Shown: positions 1 to 11,909 of the stretch, one piece after another
How positions within the stretch are numbered: position 1 is the first letter of the stretch
How the letters are laid out: every line of letters starts with the position of its first letter
Origin: Endomychus coccineus
Lineage: Eukaryota > Arthropoda > Insecta > Coleoptera > Endomychidae
Length of the DNA stretch: 64,000 nt
Direction of reading: 5' to 3'
NCBI GenBank assembly: GCA_958510875.1
Contig: OY294067.1
Coordinates: 247,457,736 to 247,521,735 of the forward strand
Translations under genes and position numbers: made by a program
The notes under the pieces: model-generated
What the model saw: only the letters and a program-made list of their open reading frames with translations
What the model was told of the DNA's origin: nothing
Database searches by the model: none

Positions 1-120
1 ATACATTTCAACTAACTATTGGATTTACTCATTGTAAAGTCTGCAGCGTCATTTGTGTATCTATGAAAATTGAACCTTAACCACGCATTGACAATAATTA
101 GTATATGTACTAATATTTAA

Positions 121-300
121 GATGTTCGTACATATCTTAAGCCTTATTCTCTATTGCAATCTCAACATAATTAAATAAGTTATATTTCGCTCAGGTGAAC
201 TGTCAAAATTAATAAATTGTAGGGAACACTGATTGACAACTCACAGAATACGTAATTCTTCTTGAAAAGTCGTTGTGTTCATCTATGATACCACTTCGAT
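121..300. repeat. Diverged dispersed repeat, copy 1
   Basis: This stretch shares two blocks, in the same order and at similar spacing, with 43012-43160: gatgttcgtacatatc at 121-136 and gctcaggtgaactgtca near 189-205. The spacing is about 69 bases here and 75 there. Sequence between the blocks is AT-rich and poorly conserved. No coding content is visible. The second copy lies just upstream of a LINE reverse-transcriptase relic, so this may be part of an old LINE, but that is inference. Confidence 0.5.
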
Positions 301-357
301 GACCTAGTGTGGATTCATTTGGATCATCTTAAAATAAGAAATTTGGATACGTCTGCG

Positions 358-436
358 GGTTAAATATATGACTGTGATATATATTTATTACCAGAAAAAA
401 ACTACGATCATGATGGTTCGGTTCAATAAAATACTA
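358..436 (+). repeat. Diverged dispersed repeat ending in ttcaataaaatact
   Basis: The stretch from the aaatatatg block to gttcaataaaatacta is matched with substitutions at 7761-7834, and its first half again at 40421-40458 (ttcatatgattgtgatat). All three are on the plus strand. Terminal inverted repeats and coding potential are not evident. It is an unclassified repeat family. Confidence 0.45.
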
Positions 437-449
437 ACGATGGGATACC

Positions 450-2100
450 GCGAAACTGAACAATCCAGTTCCTAGTTTCACCACTCTAAAGCGATTTGCA
501 AAATTTCAAATTTGTACTAACAATACGAACGGCAAAGTGGGTCACATACAAAGAAATGCGGCAGCCCCAATACATGGATAGTACCAGCAATGTGTATCAG
601 TGAGGTCATTGCGATATTATCTTTTGAGATATTTATGTACGTCTTCTGTTAGAATATTCAGAGAAAAATCAACGTCTCGTGAAATACTAATTTTAGGTAA
701 ATATAATCCTTCAACAAAATCACCTCAAAAGTTATCGTATACAATCCGAAAAGAATTTAGATATCATGGCTTTAGCTCTGTAGACAAATCTTGAGATCAG
801 TCCTATTCTCGTTCGACAGATACTGCTACTAAATGGCCTATAAAATTACTCTGTATTTAGATCATATGGAATAGATTACATCACGCAATTTCGGATACAA
901 ATCTGTGAGGAATGAGAATAATGGTGTTACATACTGTTCAGAGAATTGAATACTCATATTCATTCTTCTGTTGTTCTCAGAAAATACACGGCTTTTTAAT
1001 CAATTATATCTTTGAATGATTTGCTTTTGTGGGCCAATTTGAGATGTTTCTGAAGTCACCATTATTTCAAATGAGTGATTCTATCCAAAAGAATTAACTC
1101 AATTTCAAAACAAATATCCAATTTTACCTGGTAAATTGAACAAAATAATAGTAGACTTCATTTATAAAAAATTTTGAGACGAAATATAATGAATATGTTC
1201 ATGCTATTGAGCTATTATATTCCCAGTGGTTATTGATCAATGAGGCAATGAAATAAGTCATTATTTCCTCAAGTTGCTATAATAAACTATGTTGTTTTTA
1301 TGTCTTATTTCATTGCATCCGCGCTCTACTTGACGTATAATATGAAAACCAATATTTAGAAACCGAGAAGGAATTCACAGTTTCTTAATATATGTTTTCC
1401 TCTCCAACAGTTACTTAATGGAAATAGTTTTTCTCATTTGGTTATATTTATTGAGATAATAATATTAATTACCGTCACACCTAAATGCCATTCACAGAAT
1501 TCTACATTCGATTTACATTTCTAGTTAATTTTTTTCTTCACACTGTCAATAATATCTACCTTCTCTAACTGATTCCATCGGTTACAGTTAACAGATAAAT
1601 TCCACAGTGAATGCATTCCTTCTACATACCTATTTACAGGTGCATTGATTATATTATTGGAAGTGATCCAAAGAGTGAAGAAAATTCAGATTCCTTTGCA
1701 ACTATGTATTTACGACGTATCCTCAGCGGTGTGATTTTACGTTATCCTTTGTTTCTAGAACCATAATTTCACTTAAAACAGATTTTTGAAAATGGTTGTT
1801 ACATGTTTTGAAGGTGATTTCCATCTCAGCATGATACTCCAACGTATCTATGTGCATCAACTCCAAACTAATAAAACCATTCAATTTCGCGATTTTGTCA
1901 AAAATCAACACATGATTCATCGAGTACCATCCTGTTCCAAAACGTCTGCAAATTTTCAGGTCAATGCATCGAAGAACCGTTTCATTATGATTTATCACTG
2001 ATCAACAGAACAATTTCGAAAAAAAATTCAACAAAATCATTCACTCAAAAAAGATCAATAGTTTAACGAAGTGCGTAACTAATGAATAACAAAAGAATCA
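450..2100. other. AT-rich stretch, no gene seen
   Basis: Only short chance reading frames occur here, with no recognisable protein motif, RNA gene or clear terminal repeat. The opposed frames around 1720-2000 overlap one another and read as noise. The 3' end of this stretch may hold the unrecognised 5' part of the PLE copy that follows. Confidence 0.5.
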
Positions 2101-2107
2101 ATAAAGA

Positions 2108-3830
2108 ATGGTTAAAAACCTAACAGACACAAACATTCCAAATGTGGTGCAGCACAAGTTAAGCTTAGGTCCTGAATTTGCATTGCCTGATAATAAACAA
2201 TTGCCAATCATCAACGTAATTGCTAATTTAGAATGCGGAATTGGAAATAAAAATTTTGAAGAAAAAATGAAATTAGAGATGAAATTTGTAATGTCTTGAC
2301 AAATGGGAAGAATATACAGAAAGCAGAAATTGGCATAACAAAAATTGTTTTAACTATGACGCAAAACAGACAAAAGATTTCCTAGAAGCTAACCCTCAAA
2401 TTTTAATTTTGCACACGTATAAATGTGATAAAACTGACATAATGCATAGAGATGACTACAAAAACAAAATAGGAAATGATGAAACAACTTATAAAAAATT
2501 CAAATAGGACCCTACATTATCAGTACAAAATGACATGATTAAATTAACAAATGAATGGTGCAAAAATATGATAATCCCTATTCATTAGACAAATAAATTA
2601 ATTTGCCATAATGGGCAATTACCTTATATCTATGGACCTTCGAAGCTAAATAAAAGTGATAAACCTTTAAGTAATATTGGACCGCCTATCTACCATTTAT
2701 CAAAATTTTCATCAAAATCTATCAACAACAATGAAAACAAATAATTTTTCGTGAAGGAATCATGGCATTTTAATGATTTTATAAAAAATCGATCCGTACT
2801 CGTAATTTCCTTGGACGTTGTTCCTTTATTCACATATATACCAGTCGTTTTGGCATCGAATAGCATCAAAAAACATTGAGTAGAGATTAAAAGCCACACA
2901 CCTCTAGATCGATCTGAATTTATAAATGCAGTGAAGTTTTGTTTATGATGCACTCATTTTCAATACGGTGAGCAATATTTTGGACAACTATTCGGCACAA
3001 CAATGGGATCATTTATTTCAGCTACTATTGCTAACCTAGGTATGGAATGCCCAGAGGAATCTGTAATAAATTCATTAGATTCTTAACCCGTATTCTATAA
3101 ACGGTATCTAGATGATTAATAAATTTAACAATTTCCATTGTAAACATCAATTTACTTGGGAAATAGGGGGGAACAAAAATATGCATTTCCCAGATATGAA
3201 CATAAGACATGAGTCAGATGAAAAAATGAAAACTTCCTGGTTTACTGAATATGTTTGGTCTCAGCGATGTCTTCACTTAAATTCAGTTGCAGCAGCAATA
3301 AAAAAGTGTTAATAACAGCCTTACAGATCGCGCTGTTGAATTGTCCCAACCAGATGGCCGTTCCAAAAATTTGTAAATTGTAAACTCAAAGAAAATTAAG
3401 AAACGTTCGAAAAAGTATGATATAAATCTTGCGCCTAAACCTAGTAACTGTGTTGGTAAATATTTTTCAAATCTAAAACCTTCAGTACCTAAAGATAAAC
3501 AAAACCCACATAGTATACAAATTGAATTGTATAATTTGCGATGAGACAGGAATCTCTAAAAAATATTTACGAAAAGAATGTACGGCAATAAGTATAGTAC
3601 TAGAAACAGAAACAAAAATTCCACCGTCGTAGCTAAACATTGTTTTGATTATGACCATCAATTTGATTACCAAAATGTTAATAGTTTAACTAAAGAAACC
3701 AATCATTATAATGGATCTATTCTGGAGATGACTCACGTAAAATGTGACTTCAAGTCTGTAAATCATTGAGCAGACGTGCAATTATTAAGATATACTTACA
3801 CTAATTTAATTAATTAAAACTCTTGTAGAT
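2108..3830 (+). pseudogene. PLE reverse transcriptase / GIY-YIG pseudogene
   Basis: Intact PLE proteins copy RNA onto DNA with a telomerase-related reverse transcriptase and nick the target with a C-terminal GIY-YIG nuclease. Here the frame is broken many times. The GLPKLHK-type motif is garbled near 2640, the YVDD-type box is lost near 3105 (only the sequence for KRYLDD followed by a stop remains), and roughly 250 bases between the reverse transcriptase and endonuclease are missing relative to the 31-33 kb copy. The C-terminal 47 codons (3630-3770) are comparatively well kept: AKHCFDYDHQFDYQNVN, SLTKETNHYNGSILEMTHVK. It is a relic with no expected activity. Confidence 0.85.
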
Positions 3831-4180
3831 TCCTACATGCGTCTTTATGATGTTGGAAATATATTTTAGGTAGAATGCTCAAACAGAAATATTTTTAATG
3901 AGTTCTAACAAACTTTTTCTATTACCTCCTAAATCTTCAACATCTGTTTCGAGAGTAGATACTTGAGCGTTATATTTCGGTTTCAGTCTCATTCAAACAT
4001 TGCTTGAGATATTAGAAGTGGATTCCTGATACATATTCATAAATATACTTAAAACATTAATGTGTTACAATTTCGATTACTCGTGTTCCTGTTCGTTTCG
4101 GCGACGTGGGCATTTTTAATTGAAATTAAGGTGATAAGGACGCTCTGTGTTTGATACAACTAGTTTTAAGAGATCCCGTT

Positions 4181-4218
4181 CAAGATGATGGTCGTGAGAC
4201 CGAAACGTACGTAAAGAC
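4181..4218 (+). ncRNA. Hammerhead-like core at a PLE 3' terminus (partial)
   Basis: The sequence gatgatggtcgtgagaccga followed by aacgtacgtaaagac contains a GGTC/GACC stem capped by GTGA and followed by GAAAC, as in the hammerhead ribozymes known from PLE terminal repeats. The leading CT of the CTGATGA box is replaced by aa in this copy, so it should be inactive. Compare the better copies at 8748-8789 and 30441-30483. Confidence 0.45.
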
Positions 4219-4279
4219 AAAAATAATAAGCATATGTGTTAGTGTGTCCTATTTCCGAGAATTCATATATAATTATGAT

Positions 4280-4745
4280 TTGCCGTATTTGTCTCGACGA
4301 TAACATACTTGCTTAAATCTTACAAGAATTCCCGAAACTATTATGAAATTGATATAAACTAAAAGGAAATTTGATGATGTTGTTGCAAAACCATGAAATT
4401 TAATTGTTTTATTCGTTCCCAGAATTTATTACCAAATTCTCATTGGAATCCAACTGTAGAATGGACAAGGAGCACTTGAATATATGGTTGATTTGACGAA
4501 TAAACCCTATCTGTCGATACCGCTAACGATTGCAAGTGCATGGTGATCGATTTTCCTATTTATCCCACAGTCTTCTCGTAAACTTTTCACACTGACAGAA
4601 TAAAACAATTTCAGAATAAAACTGTTAGAATCAAATCATTAGATGTTCGAGCACGTATGAACGATATGTGAGAGTTCACAAGTGGGTAGTTCGATCTTAC
4701 CCATTATCGGTCTTAGAGGATCGTAGCCGTTTGGTTTGTATATAT
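4280..4745. other. Unassigned stretch before the hAT element
   Basis: No coding sequence, RNA gene or repeat was recognised. It ends in a slightly more GC-rich patch (4660-4745) that continues across the hAT on its other side (from 6551), so both are probably the pre-insertion host sequence. Confidence 0.4.
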
Positions 4746-4753
4746 AGCAGTAG

Positions 4754-6542
4754 CAGTGGCGGCTCCTCGAAGGAGGCTAAGGAGGCCCAGCCTCTTCACC
4801 AATTTATCTTAATGATCATTCTCCATTTTATTTCCTGTTTCTCTGATAATTTTCAAAATTTTACAATTAATTACCCGTTCTCAGTAGTTAATTTTAATCT
4901 GGCAACAGTGCCCTGAGGCTAGACTCTCTATATATCTCAAACGCTGAGCATGTGTTGTTCAACGCAGTTGCCGTTTTTCCGACCAGTCCGAACGCCAAAT
5001 GGGTAAATCAGCGAAAACGGCAACATCGTCTGTAGGCTAGCCTGCGGCAGCCGCTAGCAATCTATAACATACGAGACGTGCGTTCTGCCGACTGCTGAGT
5101 AGGTCAGTCAGTGCTTGATTGTTTATGTGTTGTCACGCGAAGTAAGGTTAGATTGTTGTGTGTTGTAAATTTAAAATGAGTGTTAGTGAGTTAGTTGCTG
5201 CCTTTTAGAAAATCCATTTAGTGAATTATCATACGATAAAAGTGTTTCTTTTAAATAAACGGCCTTTACCGGATTTGGAAGGATTAGTAATGTCATATCA
5301 AAATCGATCATTGTTAATACTAATAGTAGTATTGACAAGACGAAGTTTTAAAAAAATCATTGATTTCCCGGTAATGCTCCAACTCGATGGAATTTTACAT
5401 CACGTGCAGTATTTACCATCCATAAAAATAAAGACAAATTAATTGGAACATTTGATTTGGTATTAAACAGTGATCTTATTTAGAAAATGAAGAATTTTTG
5501 TTTTTTCTTGATAATTTTAAATTAATATTTGAACAAACTGATCTTATTTTTCAAATTTTATAACATACATTCAAGAGATCGTTTGAAACATCTCATTGGA
5601 AAAATTTCAAGTTTCCGTAATACAGAATTTCATTTTAATATTTTATTTGAAAATTTTTCAACTGATGAGGCTCCTCCCGCGAAAAGGAGGAAAACATATT
5701 ATTTGGTAGATAAGAAACTACATTAAGTATAAACAACTTTTTTATGAAATTTTAGATACTATTAAAGGTCAAATATTGAGATTCGATTTTCCGATTTACA
5801 TGAATTGAAGTTTTTTGACTTGACGAATAGAAGATTTTTCGAATCTTTTTCGAAAGAGTTCCCCACATAACTTAGTTCTAAAATATAAATTTTTTGATAA
5901 AATAGCACGGCACAATGAATTATGCGTTATATACTCGGATAAAGATATTTTAGGCCAGTATGACAGTCACGCCGATATGATAAAATATATGATAGACAAT
6001 GATTTGCAACAAGTTTTACCTCAGTTTTATAAACTACTTTGTTTGACAGTCACCATTCCTGTCACGTCGACATCGGTGGAGAGGTCATTTTCTACTCTCA
6101 AACGAATTAAAACTTACATGCCAAATACAATGGGTCAAAATCGTTTATACAATGTTAGTTTAATATCTATTGAAAAAGATTCAGTAAAACACTTAAAACA
6201 AAATGATACATTTTTTGATAATATTGTTGATCATTTTTCGCAAACTAAAGACCGTCAATATATAAAAAAAATTAATAAAAAAAACAAAATATGAAAAATT
6301 CCAAAAAAAAGAAAAAACATTAAAAATCCAAAAAAAATAAGAGACAAAAAACGAAAAAAAAATTTTTTGCCAAGAGAAACTCAATATCTCCACGTTGGTT
6401 CTTGCTGGGTAACAATTAATTTTGTCACTGAAGTAGCTGGTACGGTCGCTGTGCAAAGGTTAAAAGGCTGTGAATAGAGTATATTTTTACAAAAACGTTT
6501 TATGTCCAGCCTCCTCTCTCAAAAATTCACGAGCCGCCACTG
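4754..6542 (+). mobile_element. hAT DNA transposon with 8-bp target duplication
   Basis: The element opens with CAGTGGCGGCTCCTCGA and closes with the inverted end gagccgccactg, giving a terminal inverted repeat of about 12 perfect bases (CAGTGGCGGCTC). It is flanked by an exact 8-bp direct repeat, agcagtag, at 4746-4753 and 6543-6550. An 8-bp duplication and CAGNG termini are hallmarks of the hAT superfamily. The interior encodes a decayed ZMYM1-like transposase. The length of about 1.8 kb is shorter than an autonomous hAT, so the copy is internally deleted as well as mutated. Confidence 0.93.
5176..6294 (+). pseudogene. hAT transposase pseudogene (ZMYM1-like)
   Basis: A cut-and-paste transposase of the ZMYM1/TTF-type hAT group. 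The start at 5176 (MSVSELVAAF) is followed at once by a stop. Then NPFSELSYDK (about 5210), a PLPDLEGLVMSY block (5260), NAPTRWNFTSRAVFTIHK (about 5370-5425), and an acidic/basic PPAKRRK linker (5670) are found in shifting frames. The best-preserved part is 5977-6294 (105 residues), the C-terminal hAT dimerisation region with TSTSVERSFSTLKRIKTYM, the family signature, followed by a lysine-rich tail. Part of the RNase-H-like catalytic core seems deleted between 5440 and 5930. It cannot be active. Confidence 0.85.
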
Positions 6543-6550
6543 AGCAGTAG

Positions 6551-7760
6551 TTCCGAACCGATGGTCCGCGAATCGCAGGTGGCCCGAAAGGGCGTCTGTG
6601 GTTCATGAGCCTTATGGAATTAAATTGACTTTTTAGCACAGAATGTTTCATTCGAGTATCTTCTGACTCAAAGATGTAACTTCCACATGAGCGTGGCAGT
6701 CTAGGGTTCGATGACAATACCGAAATTTGAATGTTGTCCCATTTTAATCAGTTGAATTGACATAATAAACTCCAGACAATCAATTTTACTGCTTTTCTCC
6801 ATCTAAAGACCCTCGTTTATGATCGTCACCACGATAAAACCACTGGATAGTCCAGAAAACATATTGTGTTACCTATAATCTTTGAAGGATGAATTCTCCC
6901 GATATTTTCCGGAATATTGCACACTGATTCGGTGAATAGGCTCATATTTTGCTGCCCTAGTCAAGGACGATTCAAAAATTCAAGAGGAACTCATCAAACT
7001 TCAGAATGACAGCATCTTGGAAAGCAAGTTCCAATTTCTGAGCATAGAAGAATTCTGGTGTAGGAAGACTACAGAATATATTTAAATATACGTGAACCAG
7101 CCTTACGTTTGCTCATGGTGTTTTCAACCTTGTATGAATAGGAATTTTCTACTTCACTGTGAAAACAAATATACAGTTTGTATGTTAGTGGCAATATGCG
7201 CCTTTCTATGACCACAAGCATCTCTTCAAAGATTTTGAGCAGCTCGTAGAAGACACGCGTGGCAACATTTCTCATTGATTTTATTATATAATCTTCGTCA
7301 ATAATCCTTTTTCCGTTTTTGATCGGTCAATAAATATGAGTTTTATTGTTTCCAGAATGTTTCAGTAACTTCCTTCTACCTACAAAACAATCGTGATTAA
7401 TGTTTTAATTGAAGAGCTTTGGAGTCAATAAGACGGGAGTTCCGCGACCCTTGAAAAATTTACACAGCTTATACATAGCGTATGTTGAGTTGGACACCAA
7501 TGAATAATCATTATTTGTAATGTTATCACTATGAAAACGATCAGCAGTTTTATTTTTTCGTTGATGCGTCATTTCTTGAAGGGATCCTGAAAATCGTTAT
7601 AGTATTATGGTTATTCTTTGAAACTACTTTCACCTCCATTGATTCAGATAGTTTAATCATTTACACTATTACACCACAAAGTGAACATAGAAAATGGACT
7701 GCATCTTCACATTTCGATGACGTCACTTCCATCTTAGAATGAGAATTTATTACATTACAG
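6551..7760. other. Unassigned host sequence right of the hAT
   Basis: Short frames on the minus strand (6487-6717, 7069-7275) have no recognisable motif. The first 200 bases are less AT-rich than the surroundings and match in character the left flank of the hAT. I see no gene. Confidence 0.4.
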
Positions 7761-7834
7761 GTTGAATATATGGGTGTTATATATATATTTATAGCTAGCA
7801 AAACACGGTCGACATCACGATTCAATAAAATACT
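7761..7834 (+). repeat. Diverged dispersed repeat, second copy
   Basis: Matches 358-436 over the aatatatg to ttcaataaaatact interval with several substitutions. See the entry at 358. It ends in the same ttcaataaaatact block. Confidence 0.45.
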
Positions 7835-7978
7835 TTAATTCAATTTTAAAAACTGAAGCTGGTCAAAATCACCATTCGAAACGAAGTATTGCACTCAAAA
7901 ACTACACTATATTACTAATTTCACATCCATACGACCAATAGGAATGTGGTAATCTACTTCATAGTGGGTTATGCCGAC

Positions 7979-8006
7979 TCACACACACATACATACATAC
8001 AGACAT
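7979..8006. repeat. (CA)n/(CATA)n microsatellite
   Basis: Simple repeat cacacacacatacatacata followed by cagacat. No other feature is attached. Confidence 0.9.
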
Positions 8007-8687
8007 CATGTCAAAAATAGTCGATGCAGAAATGCTCAGAACAAATGGTTCCGTGAAAATCCTCAACTTTTTTTTGGCCATATAGTGAGGGAAGTTAAAA
8101 TTATGTAACAGCAGTGGAAAATATTAAATGCTGCTAATGAATTAATTATTGCAGTACTTGATAAGCTTGATAATATGAATTCCTGTGTAATAAAATACTC
8201 CGATACTATTGATTTCATGTATAATAACATTTAGATTGCCTGTACTTAATGAACTGAGAGTTGGGTTTCAGCAATAGCTATAAATTACAAATAACTTTAA
8301 CGCTATTAGAGCTCACCTACTATGAGAGAATATTTGTTTGTTTTCCATAAAAACATTCCTGTTATTTGCGTATTACGACAAGAGATAAAAATAATTATTC
8401 TATTCCGTTTTAAAATACTTAGACCATTTTGTTGATCAAAGTGAGTAAATTCATTGTAATAGTTTGAAGAAATCGAATAAAATAGAATAATTCTCATAAA
8501 GAAATATGGGCAAGGAATTTTGATCTCTCTGAAATTGAAGAGGTGAAATTTATAAATTTGATAATGAAATACCTTATAAAAATTATAAATATAGACCCTC
8601 AAAATTTTTTCTATAAAATGATAAAGATGAAAATTTTTCACCCAAATAAATTTTATTTACCAATAACTCATACATACATTTTCGGGA

Positions 8688-8840
8688 AATAGGACACCCT
8701 AACACAAATGCTTATTATTTTCGTCTTTACGTACGTGGATGCGTCTTCTGATGATGGTCGTGAGACTGAAACGTACGTAAAGACGAAAATCAGCATATGT
8801 GTGCCGTATTTCTCGAGAATTTATATATGATTCATACCTG
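8688..8840 (+). mobile_element. PLE family A solo inverted terminus
   Basis: Two PLE-A 3' termini sit head to head with no coding sequence between them. The left arm (cgggaaataggacaccctaa onward) is the reverse complement of the right arm, which ends in the same tail as the copies at 4.2 and 30.4 kb. A 19-bp perfect stem (8718-8736 with 8771-8789) encloses the hammerhead-like core. It continues right into ctgggtcaagaatc, which also borders the 30.38 kb copy (as its complement). Confidence 0.8.
8748..8789 (+). ncRNA. Hammerhead-like core, PLE family A
   Basis: CTGATGAT, a GGTC/GACT stem with a GTGA loop, then GAAACGTACGTAAAGACG. The CTGANGA and GAAA boxes of a hammerhead are present, and the GAAA-side strand pairs with 8718-8736. 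The base that should occupy the cleavage position after that paired strand is G, which a hammerhead does not tolerate, and no normal stem I is apparent. So this copy is a core in inverted-repeat context, probably inactive. Confidence 0.5.
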
Positions 8841-8844
8841 GGTC

Positions 8845-11635
8845 AAGAATCATCATTAATTTACTAATAACAAATGAATGAACGAACATATATTTTATTT
8901 ATTTCAAGATTTACATTATACTAGTAAATATAAAAGAAAAAATTAATAATTTCGGATGAAATTTTCGATAAATCATTTATAAATTGAATTTGGAAATCAA
9001 AAATCTTACAGAAAAAAATGCTGAAAAATACCATTCTTCACTTCAACAAAACTTTATTTATTATAATAATATTTATTTTACAAAATACTTCAAAACTTTA
9101 AGATATCATCAAATAAATTTTTTCTTAAGAATAATAAAAATAAATATATTTCTTTAGATTTTGATCCAGAATTTTTTTAAATGAATTCGTATCTTGATTG
9201 TAAATAATTGATATAATCATACTTTTTAATCATTTAATTAATAAAATAAAAATTAATGATAATAGATATAATAGAAATTTCATAAATTTATTGATAAAAT
9301 CACCTACTTACATAAATTAAAAAAGATCATTGCAAGAATATGCTTCTAAAATTTCATGGAAACAACGCTAAAGATGTAATTTTTTCAAATTAAATGAAAT
9401 TCTATTTACTAATGAATACATAAGCTTATAATATACATTTTAAATTTCAAATATAAATTTAAAGACCTTCCACAGACATCTTTAGCATAGATATATGAGA
9501 ATATGTTCAAAAGATTTTCATATTTTCTATTTTTGATGGAGTCTTAAAAATTGAGCTCACAAATAATAGTAATAATTGTCGAGCAGAAAATGTTCCAGAT
9601 ACTTACCGCAAACTCATCATAATGGTTTTCTACATGGCTACTTTTATTTGAAAGAAAACAATAGACAAAGAAAAAATTATACTTTTGCACATATTCGATA
9701 TTGAATTAAATTGTTATATAGTTTAAAATCGTTACTGATGAAATAGTAACGCAATTGTTTTTTTTTAATTTGGATTCCTGCAAATATTAAACTATTATCA
9801 TTATAATTTTCAGAATATATTTAAAATGTTTGTATCGTTGTAGTCAAACTTTACAAAGAATGGCATTTTTCTAGAAGATATTTCGCTTTTCAATTATATG
9901 TAAAACGACCTTTTTCTAAATAACTCTTGGTCAGGTAGACATTCCAATTTCAATGGAAGAACACTTTTTTCTTCTATAATCTGGCTCAGCAATATATTCA
10001 ATGAAAAAGGTAATGGAATACCCAAAACTCCGCCAAGACATTGAAATATTTTATCATTTGGAGTGCCAAATTATAAAGGACTTTCAGCAACAATCAACTC
10101 TTGTTATTACTTGGTCAGGCAGATATACCAATTTTATTTCTCATATTATATCCAAAAATATTAGATAAATGCTAATATAATAGAATGAAATCATATTTTA
10201 CATAAAGAAAATAGCTATCGATCATATAACATAATATACAGTTCATGTTGCGTCCATTTGAAGTCAAAAACCAACATGATTCAAAATCATCTATGAATAG
10301 GCAACATAGGGTGTGTAAAGAAGCGGAAAATAACCAAACAAACAATGCACCAATGTTCAAGGTAACCAGTTCTTCATGATTCTAGTCTATTAGTCTTATT
10401 ATGAATTAGACTTGAAAGATCTCAAAAAGAGAAAAGCCAACTGCCCGCTAGACTCCCTTTATTAATGTTAATAAGATCATTATATTTATAATACACTATA
10501 GGATGATCTTATTGTGCAAATTATTGCCTAGTAACTTCACGTTTTTGATTTATTGTTGAAAATACGATAGGAATAGAAAGTATCCAATTAGGAAACGAAC
10601 ATATGTTGCATTTTGTCGATTGTTCCATAAACAAGTTTTAACGGTTGAAAAATACGATTGACGTATTGAATAGTGGAAATGCAGAAGAAAATTACAGCAA
10701 TAATTCACTGAATAAAAGCATTATTTCTGCGTTACTAAGTAGACAATGTTCGTTTTTGTTAGTGTTAACAGAGAACATTCTCGATTTTCTACTTCATGTG
10801 GCCTTCTAAGGATTGTCGTGATGCGCGCATTTTTAAAGCGGCAAAGATTCACGATCCAACCGAAGGTAATTTGCCATTTATCAAATCCTGTTCGTTTCTG
10901 ATGAGTATTTGTGGAAAGTGTTAGTCAGAAGATACAAGGATTGTATTTGTATATTGGAGAAATATAATCAGCATGCAACAAGTCATTGAAAGTACATAGG
11001 AATTAAATTCACTTGCTACAATATAATTGCATTCAATCCACTTCGGACAGAATGAATTCTATTAAACACAGAACTATTATAGTCTAGGAGCCAGAGCGAT
11101 ATTGATGGTTTGAACATTAACCCGATGGCACTATGGTTTATCGTTAGAGGACGGTTCAATGATCAATTCATCTCACACACTGAATTTTTCCCGGCTGCTA
11201 GATCTCGACTCGAGATACAGCATCCGCAATGTTTCTTCTTTTTGACTGGAGGTTAACCCTTTCCAAGTTGCGGTTACTTTAGAAGCATGTCATTCTTATA
11301 CACTTCCACCATGTGGCATCATTATTTATCGTGTCCGTTTATCAGGCCGACTAGTTAAAATTGAACCGAAAATGGACTGCAAGTTAACCCCCCCCCCCCC
11401 CCCCCTTGTGGAAAATGTTCATCGATATTGGCAATTGTTAATATACCCTATGCCATCAAAAGTTATCGATCCATTTCCGAGTAATTGGCCATTATTTCTT
11501 CTTAATTTCCAGTTCAGTGTTAACCAATTATAGCTGTTTGATCTGAGAGTATAGTAGATCATTGATATACTTTTGTGCTCCAATACCCCGCCATAGATCA
11601 ATAATTATTACCCATGTATATTCATCTTAAGCTTA
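8845..11635. other. Long AT-rich stretch, no gene seen
   Basis: Very AT-rich (notably 9040-9330), with only chance frames. A diverged internal repeat of the phrase cttggtcaggtagacattcc (9927) recurs near 10112. The frames at 8306-8641 and 10172-10360 show no family motif. There is no RNA gene or terminal repeat that I can support. Confidence 0.45.
11388..11405. repeat. Poly(C) tract, 18 bases
   Basis: An uninterrupted run of 18 C residues in otherwise AT-rich sequence. The exact length is uncertain because such runs are error-prone in sequencing and polymorphic. Confidence 0.95.
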
Positions 11636-11659
11636 CGGTTTTTGAATGGAGTGTACAAG

Positions 11660-11900
11660 ATTTATTGTCGCTGGCAATTACACAGACTTGACAATATTGT
11701 CGGCGGACTGAATCTTGTTTGTGGCTGATGAGTAGGCCGATTTGGAACGGGCACTATAATTACAACTTCGGGAGGCTTTTTATCAATGGGATCGCCAAGC
11801 TGCTTATCGCCAAAGTCATGGTTCACCAGGTTGAACAGTGACAATACGTCTTTCAGTCCCAGACAGCTGTTTCGCTCGTCTCGTGAACTCTACCGGAAAG
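11660..11900 (-). repeat. Dispersed repeat with gagcgaaacagctgtctg motif, copy 1
   Basis: Read on the minus strand, the segment contains acgagcgaaacagctgtct, a block ctgaaagacgtattg, and aacctggtgaac. The same three blocks occur in order on the plus strand at 51837-51915. The GAGC-GAAAC phrase and its position suggest a decayed hammerhead-type element terminus (CTGATGA-GCTC-loop-GAGC-GAAAC), but the CTGATGA box is not preserved here. The rest of the minus-strand frame (11662-11844) is repeat-derived and not a recognised protein. Confidence 0.5.
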
Positions 11901-11909
11901 TAGATGTCG

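Larger units (their letters stand above)
2108..4270 (+). mobile_element. Penelope-like element, family A, decayed copy 1
   Basis: This is a heavily mutated copy of the element on the opposite strand at 30.4-32.9 kb. Recognisable translated blocks in order are: ANLECGIGNKNFEEK near 2225-2265; a central reverse-transcriptase region with many stops and frameshifts (2400-3110); KFNNFHCKHQFTWEI near 3120; then, after a deletion of the linker, NCVGKYFSNLKPSVPKDKQ near 3450-3500; and the GIY-YIG endonuclease tail (KHCFDYDHQFDYQNVN, 3630-3690). The 3' terminus carries the family hairpin ggtcgtgagaccgaaacgta at 4190-4209 and a tail that recurs at 8.7 and 30.4 kb. The copy cannot make protein. Confidence 0.85.

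Noticed and set aside
1723..2001. Opposed frames of 91 and 71 codons
   Set aside because: They overlap on opposite strands, have no family motif and no start context or splice evidence.
7979..8006. CA/CATA repeat as a CRISPR-like or satellite array
   Set aside because: Simple microsatellite of less than 30 bases; no spacers or longer period.
8306..8641. 111-codon minus-strand frame rich in F, Y and I
   Set aside because: Composition is that of AT-rich sequence read by chance; no domain, no repeat partner.
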